Positions 49,205 to 58,549 of a stretch of DNA of 64,000 nt are shown here, piece by piece. The stretch lies in contig CAVVIT010000006.1 in NCBI GenBank assembly GCA_963748405.1, positions 186,001-250,000 on the forward strand, read 5' to 3'. How positions within the stretch are numbered: the first letter of the stretch is position 1; each line of letters begins with the position of its first letter. Both the position numbers and the translations under genes were made by a program. Under the pieces are notes generated by a model. It ran no database searches and was not told the origin of the DNA. It was given only the letters and a program-made list of their open reading frames with translations. Origin of the DNA: Fen-1273 sp963748405. GTDB lineage: Bacteria; Bacteroidota; Ignavibacteria; UBA10030; UBA6906.

Positions 49205-51186
49205 GGCCGGCTCTCTCCTGCTCTGGTGGCGGGGATGATTGTGGGGACGGGGACAGGGAGTATGAAACCGCCCGTGTAGTGCGCCGCCTGGCACCGGGCG
49301 ATGATCTCCTTCTGGAAGTTCCACGCGAGAAGGAGCAGGTAGTCCACCCTCTGCCCGGAGAGCTCCTGGATGCCCGTGATGCGCATATGGGCGCCGGGGG
49401 TGAAATACCCCCACTTCTTCGGATTATCGTCGACGGCGACGGGGACGTCTCTCCGCGTGAGCTCGAAGAAATTCACGAGCGTGTTCCCCTTGGCGCTGGC
49501 GCCGTACGCCCAGATGACCTTTCCCGCGGCGGATTCCCGGGCGATGAGTTCCCGGAGCTGCCGCTTGTTCAGGAGCACCCGTTCGGCGAATGCTCTGTAC
49601 GGATCCGGCGACGCGATGCCGAAGGCACGCTCGCGCTCAAGATACCGGTCGACCCGGGCTGAGCGCTCGCGTTCTCCGCGGCGGCAGACGTAGGTCCGGA
49701 TGGTCCCCCCGTGGAGGTCGGGGAAATACTCCACGTCGAAGACCTCCATCTCGTGCATGCCCATCAGTGTGACGAGGGGGGTGATGCCGATGTAGGACAG
49801 GTGCTCGTGATAGGCGGTGTCGAATTCGTTCCTGCCGATAAAATCCAGAACGTACGGGCACTCGATGACGAACACCCCTCTGCGGGCCAGGCAGGAAGCG
49901 ACACCCTCCACGAACTGGTGGACGTCGTCGACGTGCGCGAAGACGTTCGTCGCCGTGATGATCACGGGATTGCCGAACCGCGCGGCCACATCCCGGGCGA
50001 TCGCCGGCGACCAGTACGCGTTCAGCGTGCGGATGCCCGCGGCGTTGGCTTCCGCCGCGAGGTTCTCCGCGGGGTCCACCCCCACGACACGCATGCCGAT
50101 ATCCTGGAATTTCGAAAGGAGGCAGCCGTCGTTGCTGGCGATGTCCATCACGAGGTCGCCCGCCTTTGCGCCGGCCGCCGCCGCCGTGGTTGCCGCCATT
50201 TCTTCGCAGTGCGAACGAAATGTGGAGGTGGTGGAGCTGACGTAGAGATAATTCTTGAACATCAGGTCGGGATGAACGACCCGGGTCAGCTGCGACAGGC
50301 CGCACCCGGGACACATCTGCAGGGCGAGCTCCTCCCGGAATTCCGGGGCGGCCAGCCCTGCCTCCGTGACGTACGAGTTCGCCAGCGGCGTCGATCCGAG
50401 GTCGAGATAGCGGACAAGGGACTCCGATCCGCATATCCTGCACCGTGATTGTATCCTGGAAGAGGTCGTGGGCTCGGTCATCAGGTTGTTGAACCGGGTT
50501 GTGTCCATCGATGAATCGCACGGCAGGTGATACGGCACGGCGATGTCCCTGCGCCGGACGGGCGTGACGCCGGGATTGAATTCCGTCCTGACGATCTCAA
50601 AAATCGATCGTGCCTCCCTCCTGCCGACGTTGATGACGCCGGTGACGTCGGCCCTGAGGGCAAGGCGGTGAATGGCTTCGGCGGCTTCGCGGATGGGCAT
50701 GCGCGACGTGAACTGGTCGGTGCAGCCGCGCGCAAACTGAAGCTCGGTGTAGAACGAGGTGCGCACGATGAGGCTGTGCGCGAGCAGCCGGACGGCGCAT
50801 TCGCCGCCGAGCTTCGACACGGCATAGCGGTTGATGGGAAGGAGGGCCGACTCCTCGGTGTATCCCCCGCGCTCGCCGGGGTAGACGTAGTCCGAGGAGA
50901 TGTACACGAGACGGGCGCCGTGCCTCCTGCACCAGAGCGCAACGTTCGAGGTGCCGATGATGTTCGACAGGATATACCCCTCGTCCGCATCCTCGTTGAA
51001 TTTGTTTGTCACCGCCCCCGCGTGAATGATGACCGACACCTCCCGGTGCGCACAATACGATTCGATGGAATCGTACGAGGAAATGTCCATCTCCTTCCTG
51101 GACGGGGCCAGGAGATCCCTGTCGATCTTCAGAAGCTCCCCTGCCAGCTGTCCCGTCCCGCCGGTGACAAGAATCCTATTTTGCAC
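49201..51186 (-). CDS. Fusion: NDP-sugar reductase (RmlD-like) plus sugar C-methyltransferase
   Basis: A 661-residue fusion. Residues 1-235 are an RmlD-like reductase: NRILVTGGTGQLAGELL, YISSDYVYPGERGGYTEES, YxxxK in NRYAVSKLGG. From about 249 comes a sugar C-methyltransferase: zinc-binding CRICGSES with MCPGCGLSQ, SAM loop DIASNDGCLLSKF near 345, and the C-terminal domain VIWAYGASAKGNTLVNFFEL near 556. The latter matches NDP-hexose 3-C-methyltransferases. I take GTG 51186 as start (VQNRILVTGG); a TTG at 51201 is possible. It overlaps the cupin gene by 11 bases. There is no stop or frameshift at the junction. Confidence 0.87.
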   Translation of the reverse strand: MQNRILVTGGTGQLAGELLKIDRDLLAPSRKEMDISSYDSIESYCAHREVSVIIHAGAVTNKFNEDADEGYILSNIIGTSNVALWCRRHGARLVYISSDYVYPGERGGYTEESALLPINRYAVSKLGGECAVRLLAHSLIVRTSFYTELQFARGCTDQFTSRMPIREAAEAIHRLALRADVTGVINVGRREARSIFEIVRTEFNPGVTPVRRRDIAVPYHLPCDSSMDTTRFNNLMTEPTTSSRIQSRCRICGSESLVRYLDLGSTPLANSYVTEAGLAAPEFREELALQMCPGCGLSQLTRVVHPDLMFKNYLYVSSTTSTFRSHCEEMAATTAAAAGAKAGDLVMDIASNDGCLLSKFQDIGMRVVGVDPAENLAAEANAAGIRTLNAYWSPAIARDVAARFGNPVIITATNVFAHVDDVHQFVEGVASCLARRGVFVIECPYVLDFIGRNEFDTAYHEHLSYIGITPLVTLMGMHEMEVFDVEYFPDLHGGTIRTYVCRRGERERSARVDRYLERERAFGIASPDPYRAFAERVLLNKRQLRELIARESAAGKVIWAYGASAKGNTLVNFFELTRRDVPVAVDDNPKKWGYFTPGAHMRITGIQELSGQRVDYLLLLAWNFQKEIIARCQAAHYTGGFILPVPVPTIIPATRAGESRP

Positions 51187-51607
51187 GGCGCACCCAGTCA
51201 AACCCCATGGCGTCGACCGTCATGCGTTCTTCGTCGGAGGGATTGTATTTGCTCGTGAGCCAGTACAGGACGACGGCGGGCTCGTTCGTGAAATTGAAGT
51301 ATCCGTGCCAGATTCCCCGGGGAATGAACAGTGCACCGTCTTTGGCGCTCCGTTCCGAGGAATATACCCACTCCACGGCACCGCCTTCCCGTTCCGGCCT
51401 GTCGCAGAACCCGAATTTCAGCGCGCCTTTCACGCAGATCTGGTAGTCGTCCTGGAACTGATGCCGGTGCCATGCCGACAACGCCCCGGGATAGACGATC
51501 GTGGCGTTGACGTCCCCCCTGTCGACGGGGAAGATGTCGTTGTACCGGATGCCCCTGTCATCCTCGTGAAACCGGAGCGGGTGGCGCTTGATGAATGACC
51601 CGGCCAT
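51176..51607 (-). CDS. RmlC-like cupin (NDP-4-keto-6-deoxysugar 3,5-epimerase family)
   Basis: A 143-residue single-cupin protein: early DDRGIRYNDIF, then SAWHRHQFQDDYQICVKGAL, and IPRGIWHGYFNFTNEPAVVL, YWLTSKYNPSDEERM. This matches RmlC-type epimerases, although it is shorter than classical RmlC (about 180 residues), so epimerisation at one carbon only is possible. Good ribosome site AAGGAGG before ATG 51607. It stands between a GT2 gene and the reductase/methyltransferase fusion. Confidence 0.8.
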   Translation of the reverse strand: MAGSFIKRHPLRFHEDDRGIRYNDIFPVDRGDVNATIVYPGALSAWHRHQFQDDYQICVKGALKFGFCDRPEREGGAVEWVYSSERSAKDGALFIPRGIWHGYFNFTNEPAVVLYWLTSKYNPSDEERMTVDAMGFDWVRRAK

Positions 51608-51632
51608 GGCGGCGGTTCCTCCTTGCGTGGTG

Positions 51633-52592
51633 TCAGATTCGCCCTTCCTGGGGGAACAGGGCGTACTTCACGTGCCAGGCCGACTCGGTGATAATCCACC
51701 TGTCGTCGTCACGCGGTGAAACGGCGGCTCGGATCTTCGCGACGGCCCACTTGCGTGCAAACTGGAGAGCGTAGAGCATCCGCGTTGCCAGCGAGTACAG
51801 CCGGCCGTGATGCTTTGTCAGAAACTTGTTGTAGCCGGAGTACATCAGACGCAGACGGTACTCCGGCACTTTGCTGAACGACTGGCCCCCGAAGTGAACG
51901 ATCTCCGCATCGGGGACATAGTACAGCCGCCACCGCGTATCGTGCCTGACCCGGTAACAGAAATCCGTTTCTTCGCAGTAGCTCGTGTAACGTTCATCGA
52001 AAAAGCCGATCGAGGTGACGACCTCCCGGCGTATCAGCATGTCCGCTCCCGAGAGGTACTCCGCTTCGACGGGTTCCGTGATGGATTCCGGCGGGATGAT
52101 CCCGATCTGGGGCCACTGTACGAAGGGCACGATGTGGGACAGGCCGAACGCCGCGGAAAAGGCCTGGAACAGTCCGGGGAATGAGCCGAAGGAAACCTGT
52201 GTCGTCATGTCCCTGTTCCGGAGCTTCCCGGCGCAGGCGCCGGCTTCCGGGCGGCTCTCGAGAAAATCGAGGAGGATTTTGATGGCGTTGTTGACAAGCA
52301 CCATGTCCGAATTCAGCATCTGGATATACCGCCCCTTCGCCAGCGCCACCCCCTTGTTGTACGATTTCGCCACGCCGATATTGGACTGGTTGACCGTCAG
52401 GATAACGTCGGGGAATTCAGCGCGGAGCATCTCGGGGCTTCCGTCCGTCGAACCGTCGTCGACGACGATGATTTCGTACGTGAGCCCTTTGGTCTTCTCC
52501 CTGACGGAATGAATGCAGTCCCGCAGCATGTCCTTCACGTTCCACTGGGTGAAGACGATCGAAACATCGGGATGCGGAACGGAGCGGTTCAT
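51633..52592 (-). CDS. Glycosyltransferase family 2 protein
   Basis: A 319-residue GT2 enzyme: DVSIVFTQWNVKDMLRDCIH, IIVVDDGSTDGSPEML, QMLNSDMVLV, YLSGADMLIRREVVTSIGFF and EETDFCYRVRHD. It looks like the rhamnosyltransferase-type GT2 proteins of the same cluster but is more distant. ATG 52592 is used; the frame is open further up without homology. It starts 7 bases after the methyltransferase stop. Confidence 0.9.
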   Translation of the reverse strand: MNRSVPHPDVSIVFTQWNVKDMLRDCIHSVREKTKGLTYEIIVVDDGSTDGSPEMLRAEFPDVILTVNQSNIGVAKSYNKGVALAKGRYIQMLNSDMVLVNNAIKILLDFLESRPEAGACAGKLRNRDMTTQVSFGSFPGLFQAFSAAFGLSHIVPFVQWPQIGIIPPESITEPVEAEYLSGADMLIRREVVTSIGFFDERYTSYCEETDFCYRVRHDTRWRLYYVPDAEIVHFGGQSFSKVPEYRLRLMYSGYNKFLTKHHGRLYSLATRMLYALQFARKWAVAKIRAAVSPRDDDRWIITESAWHVKYALFPQEGRI

Positions 52593-52599
52593 GGTCTCG

Positions 52600-53514
52600 T
52601 CAGTTTCCGGGAGCGGCAATGAGGGTGAACGTGCCTCCGCGGCGGAACGCGGTTTCGACGGCCGCGGCTGCCCGGGCGGCCGGGCGGCCTGCAAGGCGGC
52701 GCACGGCGTTCCCCGCGAGGGACCCGTTCGGGGACACGAGCGGCATCAGGCTTCCGAGAATGCCGGCCCAGTTATGCTCGGGCGAGCGATGATACTCCGC
52801 CTTCACGCCGAATCCCCGGCCCTCCAGGAGTTTGCGGAGCGATCCGGGCGTAAAGTGATACAGGTGCCGGGGCACCTCCAGATGGTACCACCGGCCGCGG
52901 AACACTCTGGCCTGCAGGCTTTCGAAATTCGGGACGGCGATCACGAGGATCCCCTCCGGTGCGAGCAGTCCCCTGATCTTATCCAGAATTTCGACCGGCC
53001 TGGGGAGATGCTCCAGCACGTGCCAGAGCGTGATGATATCGAACGAGCGTCCGGGAAACTCGGTTTGGAGGAAATCCCCCTCGGCGATCCGTTCGGTACC
53101 CTGGCTTTTGCCGAACTCGACCGCCTCTTGGCTGAACTCGACGCCCTGTGCCGTAAATCCCCCCCCCGTCGCTTCCCTGACGAAGAATCCTGCACCGCAG
53201 CCCACGTCAAGGAGGTTTCCGGTTTTCCGGAAATGCCTGACGATGTTGAGCTTTTCGCGCTGGGAAGGCAGGATCGATCTTCTGTAGTACCCGGGATCGT
53301 AGCCGCCGATTGGATAATACGCCCGGGGGTAGAACCGTCCCAGGGTGTTGTCGGGGGGACGGGGAATCGTCTGGACGACCCCGCACGCGGTGCAACGGAC
53401 GACGGAAAAGACCTCATCGGTTGTGTGGAAATTCCCGTCACGGGCCGAAAACAGGAATTCCGCGGACGTCGCGCCGCAGATGCCGCAGTTAAACGGCCTG
53501 TCCGCCTGATTCAT
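52600..53514 (-). CDS. Class I SAM-dependent methyltransferase with zinc ribbon
   Basis: A 304-residue methyltransferase. An N-terminal zinc ribbon (FNCGICGATSAEF, RCTACGVVQT) precedes the SAM-binding LLDVGCGAGFFVREA near residue 100, and post-I motif VEFSQEAVEFG, then ITLWHVLEHLPRPVEILD. This is the common arrangement in polysaccharide clusters (Methyltransf_23 type) and may O-methylate a sugar. ATG 53514 overlaps the flippase gene end by 26 bases. Confidence 0.87.
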   Translation of the reverse strand: MNQADRPFNCGICGATSAEFLFSARDGNFHTTDEVFSVVRCTACGVVQTIPRPPDNTLGRFYPRAYYPIGGYDPGYYRRSILPSQREKLNIVRHFRKTGNLLDVGCGAGFFVREATGGGFTAQGVEFSQEAVEFGKSQGTERIAEGDFLQTEFPGRSFDIITLWHVLEHLPRPVEILDKIRGLLAPEGILVIAVPNFESLQARVFRGRWYHLEVPRHLYHFTPGSLRKLLEGRGFGVKAEYHRSPEHNWAGILGSLMPLVSPNGSLAGNAVRRLAGRPAARAAAAVETAFRRGGTFTLIAAPGN

Positions 53515-54832
53515 GAGCTCTTTTTCTCGAATGAAGAAAATATATCACACTCGACATCAAAATGCCAACGAAACCGCTGAGCGAGAACGCCACGGCGGCG
53601 CCGAGGGCCCCGAGGCGCGGAATGAATATCGCGTTTCCCGCGATGAGCGCGGTAATGCCGGCCGCGGACATGATCGGAAACACCTCGGACCTGTTCCATG
53701 CGAACAGCGTCGCGTTCAACGGGTAACCTGCGACCACGCAGACCAGCCCGATGCACATCACGCGAATCATCGTTCCCGTCCCGGCGAACTTCGGTCCGAA
53801 GACGATCTCGACGACGAGGTCCGCGCTTATGGCGAGAACAATGATGCCCAGGGCGAACAGGCTCACGATGAGGATCGAATGCCGCTGCTTCTTACGGATC
53901 ATCTCCGGCGTGATCGCGGAGGAAAGCTCGGGCAGAAGGACCGTGAGATACGAGTTCGTGACGATGACGACGATGGAGGCGATCTTGGAAGCGGCGCCGT
54001 ACATCCCGAGCGCGTGGGCGTCGGCGAGCCCGCCGACAAAGAAGAGGTCCATCCTGCCGCCGACGAGGTTCAGGATGTAGTAGAGGGACAGCCATTTGTT
54101 GAACGAGAGCATCCGGTGACGCAGGTCCCTGTCGGCCTTCCGGACCGAGAGGACGTTCCGGGGCACGCACGCGTAACTGATCAGGAGCAGGCCGCAGGCC
54201 GTGCCTATTTCGATCCAGAGAGCGTCACCCACCCGGAGGGGGTTGAACACGAACCCGTACAGGCAGACGACGAGCACCACCACTTTCAGGAGGGGCTGGG
54301 CAATCGATACGGAGGCCAGCGTGCGAAAACGTCTGTGCGACTGGAAGATGGGGGGAAAAAACGTCGCCAGCATGCCGAAACCCGCCGCGACCAGCGACAG
54401 GAGGAAGTACGACGTGATCCTGCTGTCGACATGGGTGAAGACGAGGGCGACTATGGGATTGAGGAAGAGGACCGCGCCCAGGAGAACGACCGCCGTCAGG
54501 GCAAGCTTCGCTTTGAGGGCCACGCTCAGGACCGAGCGGTAGCCGTCGTCGTCCCCGCGGGCGATCATTTCCGAGCCGAAGCGGACAATCGATCCTCCGA
54601 TGCCGAGGTCCGAGAGGGCGATCATCATGGTAACGATGGAGATGATGAGCGTCAGGACGCCGTAATCGTCGACGCCGAGTGTACGGGCGTACAATCCGGA
54701 CGTCACGGCCCCCAGAAGGGCGCTCATCGCCGACGCCGCGCCGACCCAGAACGTGTTCTCCACTGTCTGGGAATGCCACGCCTTGCGGAGTATGGAACTG
54801 ATCCGGCCTATGATTCCGGTTCCTTCGGTCAT
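53489..54832 (-). CDS. wzx: Polysaccharide flippase (Wzx/MATE-like)
   Basis: A 447-residue integral membrane protein with about 12 to 14 helices, of the polysaccharide biosynthesis/Wzx type (MVF superfamily). Hallmarks: FWVGAASAMSALLGAVTSGLY in the first helix region, ARTLGVDDYGVLTLI, and late GYPLNATLFAWNRSEV. It should flip lipid-linked repeat units across the inner membrane. No Wzy polymerase is evident in the window. ATG 54832 overlaps the upstream gene stop as ATGA. Confidence 0.88.
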   Translation of the reverse strand: MTEGTGIIGRISSILRKAWHSQTVENTFWVGAASAMSALLGAVTSGLYARTLGVDDYGVLTLIISIVTMMIALSDLGIGGSIVRFGSEMIARGDDDGYRSVLSVALKAKLALTAVVLLGAVLFLNPIVALVFTHVDSRITSYFLLSLVAAGFGMLATFFPPIFQSHRRFRTLASVSIAQPLLKVVVLVVCLYGFVFNPLRVGDALWIEIGTACGLLLISYACVPRNVLSVRKADRDLRHRMLSFNKWLSLYYILNLVGGRMDLFFVGGLADAHALGMYGAASKIASIVVIVTNSYLTVLLPELSSAITPEMIRKKQRHSILIVSLFALGIIVLAISADLVVEIVFGPKFAGTGTMIRVMCIGLVCVVAGYPLNATLFAWNRSEVFPIMSAAGITALIAGNAIFIPRLGALGAAVAFSLSGFVGILMSSVIYFLHSRKRAHESGGQAV

Positions 54833-56070
54833 GACACTCCGTCCACGTTCAGGCGTGTGAGCATGATGTCAGCAAGAGCCTGCCACGAATGCTGCCGGGC
54901 GGCGTCGCGTCTCCGCTCGGGGAGCGGGCCTGAGGGTTCCGCAAGAGAATCTCTCAGGCCCGAGGCGAATTCCTCTTTCCCGGAGGCGAGCCGGAGAAGG
55001 CCGCCTGCGCCGAACGGGAGGAGTTCGTGCAACGGGGTCGCAACGACAGGTTTGCCGAGAGCAAAGTACTCGAAGACCTTGACCGGATTTGTCGTCTGTG
55101 ACACCTTCCCGGCAAGGAAAGGGATCAGGCATACGTCGAAGGCGCCGATATATCCCGGAATCTCGTCGTATTCCTTCCTGCCCAGCCAGAGAAGGTTCGG
55201 CAGGGTGCGGAGGTTCGCGGTCCGGTCGTTGGAATCGACCGGGCCGACGATCACGAACGTGATGTCCGGCATCGACCGGGCGAGTTGCCCGATGAGGTCG
55301 AAATCGAACCAGTCACGCAGCACGCCGACGTAGCCGGCGATCGGGTGCCGTGTCGTCCTGATATCGCGGGGGATTCCGCCGCCGGAGGCGCGCTGCTGGA
55401 ACCACGCGAAGTCGACCCCGTTTGCGACGCGGACGGGGGCCCGTCCGGGAGCGATTGCCCGAAGGCGTTCTTCGAGCTTCTCCGCGGTCACGAACGTCGT
55501 CTCCGCCAGGTCGATCAGTCGTTGCTCGTAACGAGCGAACCGTTCGGGATCGGCGTGACCGGCGAATATCGTGATCTCATCGATGCAGTCGTACGCGATC
55601 GTTGTGAAATCTCCCCGCCGGAGTACGCAGCCCCAGAACGGGTTCTGCACGAGGGCGATCGACCGTTCCACTTCTCCGATGCGCCGGAGCACCCGTCTGC
55701 GGAGTGCCTGCCGGAGCACAGCGGCGTTGACCCGCTCCAGGAGAGGGGAATTGACGCGCCTTGTGGGGTAGACCATCGGCATCGTGACGATCGACAGCCC
55801 CGGCACCCCGGTTCCTCCCCCCTTCCTGCGGCCGGGCGTGCGGCTGATGCCTGGGAGCAGGAGCGAAACGAGGCCGAGGGCCTGGTAGGCCATCGAGCCA
55901 AGGATGAGCCGCAGGAGTCCTTTCTTCCGCCCCCGGAAGTACTCCGTGAACCCGCAGGGCTCGATGAACGTCACGGGGATTCCCCGGCGCGCGAACTGGT
56001 CGGCGAGTTGCTGCGGACGCTGATGAAGAAATGTATACGGAATCGGTGAAAACAGGTAAACGCGCGTCAA
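54829..56070 (-). CDS. Glycosyltransferase, GT4-like with WcaI/TuaH features
   Basis: A 413-residue GT-B protein starting RVYLFSPIPYTFLHQRPQQL, a typical N terminus for TuaH/GT4-like enzymes. The C-terminal half carries GYVGVLRDWFDFDLIGQL, LLWLGRKEYDEIPGYIGAFD, and TNPVKVFEYFALGKPVVAT (nucleotide-sugar site). The start is TTG at 56070, overlapping the wecB stop as TTGA; no nearer ATG exists. Probably adds a sugar to the lipid-linked glycan. Confidence 0.85.
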   Translation of the reverse strand: MTRVYLFSPIPYTFLHQRPQQLADQFARRGIPVTFIEPCGFTEYFRGRKKGLLRLILGSMAYQALGLVSLLLPGISRTPGRRKGGGTGVPGLSIVTMPMVYPTRRVNSPLLERVNAAVLRQALRRRVLRRIGEVERSIALVQNPFWGCVLRRGDFTTIAYDCIDEITIFAGHADPERFARYEQRLIDLAETTFVTAEKLEERLRAIAPGRAPVRVANGVDFAWFQQRASGGGIPRDIRTTRHPIAGYVGVLRDWFDFDLIGQLARSMPDITFVIVGPVDSNDRTANLRTLPNLLWLGRKEYDEIPGYIGAFDVCLIPFLAGKVSQTTNPVKVFEYFALGKPVVATPLHELLPFGAGGLLRLASGKEEFASGLRDSLAEPSGPLPERRRDAARQHSWQALADIMLTRLNVDGVS

Positions 56071-57206
56071 CGCTTCACACGGAGATATGTTTTCAGCGCG
56101 CGGACGATGCGGGCGCTGGATTTTCCGTCGCCGTACGGGTTGTGTGCCCTGCTCATCCTGAGATACGCTTTCCGGTCCGTCAGCAGGCGCTCGATTTCCC
56201 CGACGATCTTCCGCTGCGACGTGCCGACGAGGCGTACTGTGCCCGCCCTGACGGCTTCGGGGCGTTCCGTGTGGTTCCGCATCACGAGCACGGGCTTGCC
56301 GAGGGACGGGGCTTCTTCCTGGACTCCGCCGGAATCCGTGAGGATCAGGTGGCTGGCATCCTCCAGAAAGACGAAGGGGAGGTACGGCTGCGGGTCAAGA
56401 AGGTGCACGTTGGGAAGATACCCCAGCATCGAATGAACGGGCTTCTGCACGTTCGGGTTCAGGTGCACCGGGTAGACGATCTCTACGTCAGGATGTTTTC
56501 GGGCCACCGTCTGGATGGCGCTGCAGATGTTCAGGAAACCTTCCCCGAAGTTCTCGCGGCGGTGTCCGGTGACCAGGATCATCCGCCGGGAGAAATCCAC
56601 CCCGGGGAACATACGCATGAACTTCTTCTTCGACTTGCTCACCTCCGCGCGGACGTGAAACAGTGCGTCGATCACGGTATTCCCGGTGACGATGATCCGC
56701 CCGGGGAGGATTCCCTCGCGCAGGAGGTTCTTGCGGGATTGCTGCGTCGGCGCGAAGTGAAGGTCGGACAGGTGCGTGGCGATGACGCGGTTGATCTCTT
56801 CCGGGAAAGGGCTGCGTTTGTTCCACGTCCGGAGTCCCGCTTCCACGTGACCGACGGGGACGCCGGCATAGAACGCCGAAAGCGCGGCCGCCATGACCGT
56901 GGTCGTATCCCCCTGGGCGAGAACCATGTCCGGACGTTCCCGGTCGATGACCCCCTTCATGCCGAGAAGGACTCTCGACGTCACGTCCTCCAGCGACTGT
57001 CCTTTCTGCATGATATTGAGGTCGTAATGCGTCCGGATCCTGAAGATCGCCAGAACCTGGTCGAGCATTTCCCTGTGCTGGGCCGTCACGCAGACGCGCG
57101 TGACGAATTCCCCGCGATGTTTCAGGAGTTCGTGGATGACCGGGGCGAGCTTGATGGCTTCAGGGCGTGTTCCGAAAACGACGAGGATTTTCTTCCGGGA
57201 TTTCAC
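56067..57206 (-). CDS. wecB: UDP-N-acetylglucosamine 2-epimerase (non-hydrolysing)
   Basis: A 379-residue epimerase converting UDP-GlcNAc to UDP-ManNAc. Motifs: VVFGTRPEAIKLAPVI, VLAQGDTTTVMA, GHVEAGLRT, SPFPEEINR, VTGHRRENFGEG and LILTDSGGVQEEAPSLG; these carry the catalytic Asp, two Glu and His of the family. GTG start at 57206 overlaps the CNNM gene stop as GTGA. It opens the polysaccharide part of the run. No UDP-ManNAc dehydrogenase (wecC) is visible, so the product may be used as ManNAc. Confidence 0.95.
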   Translation of the reverse strand: MKSRKKILVVFGTRPEAIKLAPVIHELLKHRGEFVTRVCVTAQHREMLDQVLAIFRIRTHYDLNIMQKGQSLEDVTSRVLLGMKGVIDRERPDMVLAQGDTTTVMAAALSAFYAGVPVGHVEAGLRTWNKRSPFPEEINRVIATHLSDLHFAPTQQSRKNLLREGILPGRIIVTGNTVIDALFHVRAEVSKSKKKFMRMFPGVDFSRRMILVTGHRRENFGEGFLNICSAIQTVARKHPDVEIVYPVHLNPNVQKPVHSMLGYLPNVHLLDPQPYLPFVFLEDASHLILTDSGGVQEEAPSLGKPVLVMRNHTERPEAVRAGTVRLVGTSQRKIVGEIERLLTDRKAYLRMSRAHNPYGDGKSSARIVRALKTYLRVKR

Positions 57207-58540
57207 TTCGTTGTCCGAGTTGTGGTCGTTGGGAATGTGTCCGGGTCTTTTTTGCGGAGCTTCACCTGCCGGACGCGCCGCTGGCTCTTCTTCATGATGG
57301 TGAACGACAGGTTGTCGTGTGTGATCTCCTCCCCGATCTCGGGAATCCTCCCGGAGAGCTTCTGGAGAAGGCCGCCCACCGATTCGTAATCGTCTGCGGG
57401 CGGGATGTCGGCCTGGAAGCGCTCGTTGAATTCCTTGATCGGCATCCGCGCATTGACGAGGAAGGTGCCGTCTGCCGCCTGTTCAACGTCCTTGAGGTCT
57501 TCATCGTACTCGTCGTGGATCTCGCCGACGATCTCCTCGAGAATGTCTTCCATGGTGATGATCCCCGATGTCCCGCCGAATTCGTCGATCACAATGGCGA
57601 TGTGGATCTTCCTCTGCTGCAGCTCACGCATGAGCTGGCTGATTTTCTTCGTCTCGGGGACGAAGTACGCGGGCCGGATGACGTCCTGCAGGATGATCAG
57701 GTCCCTGTATTCCATCAACCCGAGAAGGTCTTTCGTGTACACCACGCCGATGATATTGTCGATCGTTCCCCGGTACACCGGCATGCGCGAGTAGCCTTCC
57801 TCGAGGACCGTCTTGATGATCCTCTCGCGCGACATGTCCATCCTCAGGGCGACCACGTCCGGCCGCGGAATCATGACTTCCTTGGCGGTAGTGTCCGTGA
57901 ACTCGAATATGCTGCCGATGAGCTCCTGCTCGGTCTTGTCGATGACGCCGCGCCTGGTTCCTTCTTCGAGGATCAGTTTGAACTCCTCCTCGGAGATGCC
58001 GGACTCGGCGTGCGGCGTGTGCGCGCCGAAGGGGGCAAGCAGAAGCCGGCTGGCCGCGGTGAGGACGATCGCGGGATAGCGGAAGACCGTTTCGAAAAGC
58101 TGGATTGTGGACGCGACGTGGAGCGCGACGCTCTCCGCCGAGCGAAGCGCCAGGGACTTCGGAACCAGTTCGCCGAAGACGACGACGAGGAACCCGATCG
58201 ACACGACGATGATGCTCAGGGAAAGCCAGCCGCTGGAATCCCTGACCCAGGAAAGGCTGAATTCCGACAGCGAGGGGACAAGGTGTTGCGAGCCGAGGAT
58301 GGCGCCGAGCCCGGAAGCGAGGATCAGCGAGAAGACGATGCCGATGTGAATCGTTGCGAGAAACCGTTCGGGATCTTCCTGAAACCCGAGGACGAGGACC
58401 GCCCGGCGTTCCCCTTCTTCGGCCAGGGCGCGCATGCGGCTCTTCCTGCTGGAGAGGACCGCGACTTCGCTGGCGGAAAAGAACCCCATGATGGCGATCA
58501 GCAGGAGAACGCCCAGAATCTCGATCCAGAGGGTATCCAT
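57203..58540 (-). CDS. CNNM/CorC-type membrane protein with CBS domains
   Basis: A 445-residue HlyC/CorC family protein. N-terminal CNNM transmembrane domain (residues about 5-200, SASEVAVLSSRKSRMRALAE, VVVFGELVPKSLALRSAE), then two CBS domains (IPRPDVVALRMD, YSRMPVYRGTIDNIIGVVYT, AIVIDEFGGTSGIITMEDIL), and a C-terminal CorC_HlyC domain (ADDYESVGGLLQKL). The family is implicated in Mg2+/Na+ transport. ATG 58540, 9 bases after nuoI; overlaps wecB by four bases. Confidence 0.92.
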   Translation of the reverse strand: MDTLWIEILGVLLLIAIMGFFSASEVAVLSSRKSRMRALAEEGERRAVLVLGFQEDPERFLATIHIGIVFSLILASGLGAILGSQHLVPSLSEFSLSWVRDSSGWLSLSIIVVSIGFLVVVFGELVPKSLALRSAESVALHVASTIQLFETVFRYPAIVLTAASRLLLAPFGAHTPHAESGISEEEFKLILEEGTRRGVIDKTEQELIGSIFEFTDTTAKEVMIPRPDVVALRMDMSRERIIKTVLEEGYSRMPVYRGTIDNIIGVVYTKDLLGLMEYRDLIILQDVIRPAYFVPETKKISQLMRELQQRKIHIAIVIDEFGGTSGIITMEDILEEIVGEIHDEYDEDLKDVEQAADGTFLVNARMPIKEFNERFQADIPPADDYESVGGLLQKLSGRIPEIGEEITHDNLSFTIMKKSQRRVRQVKLRKKDPDTFPTTTTRTTK

Positions 58541-58549
58541 CCGGAATTG

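Noticed and set aside
53513..55333. Plus-strand frame of about 600 codons antisense to wzx
   Set aside because: Highly charged low-complexity translation without motifs; the opposite strand has a clear flippase and glycosyltransferase.
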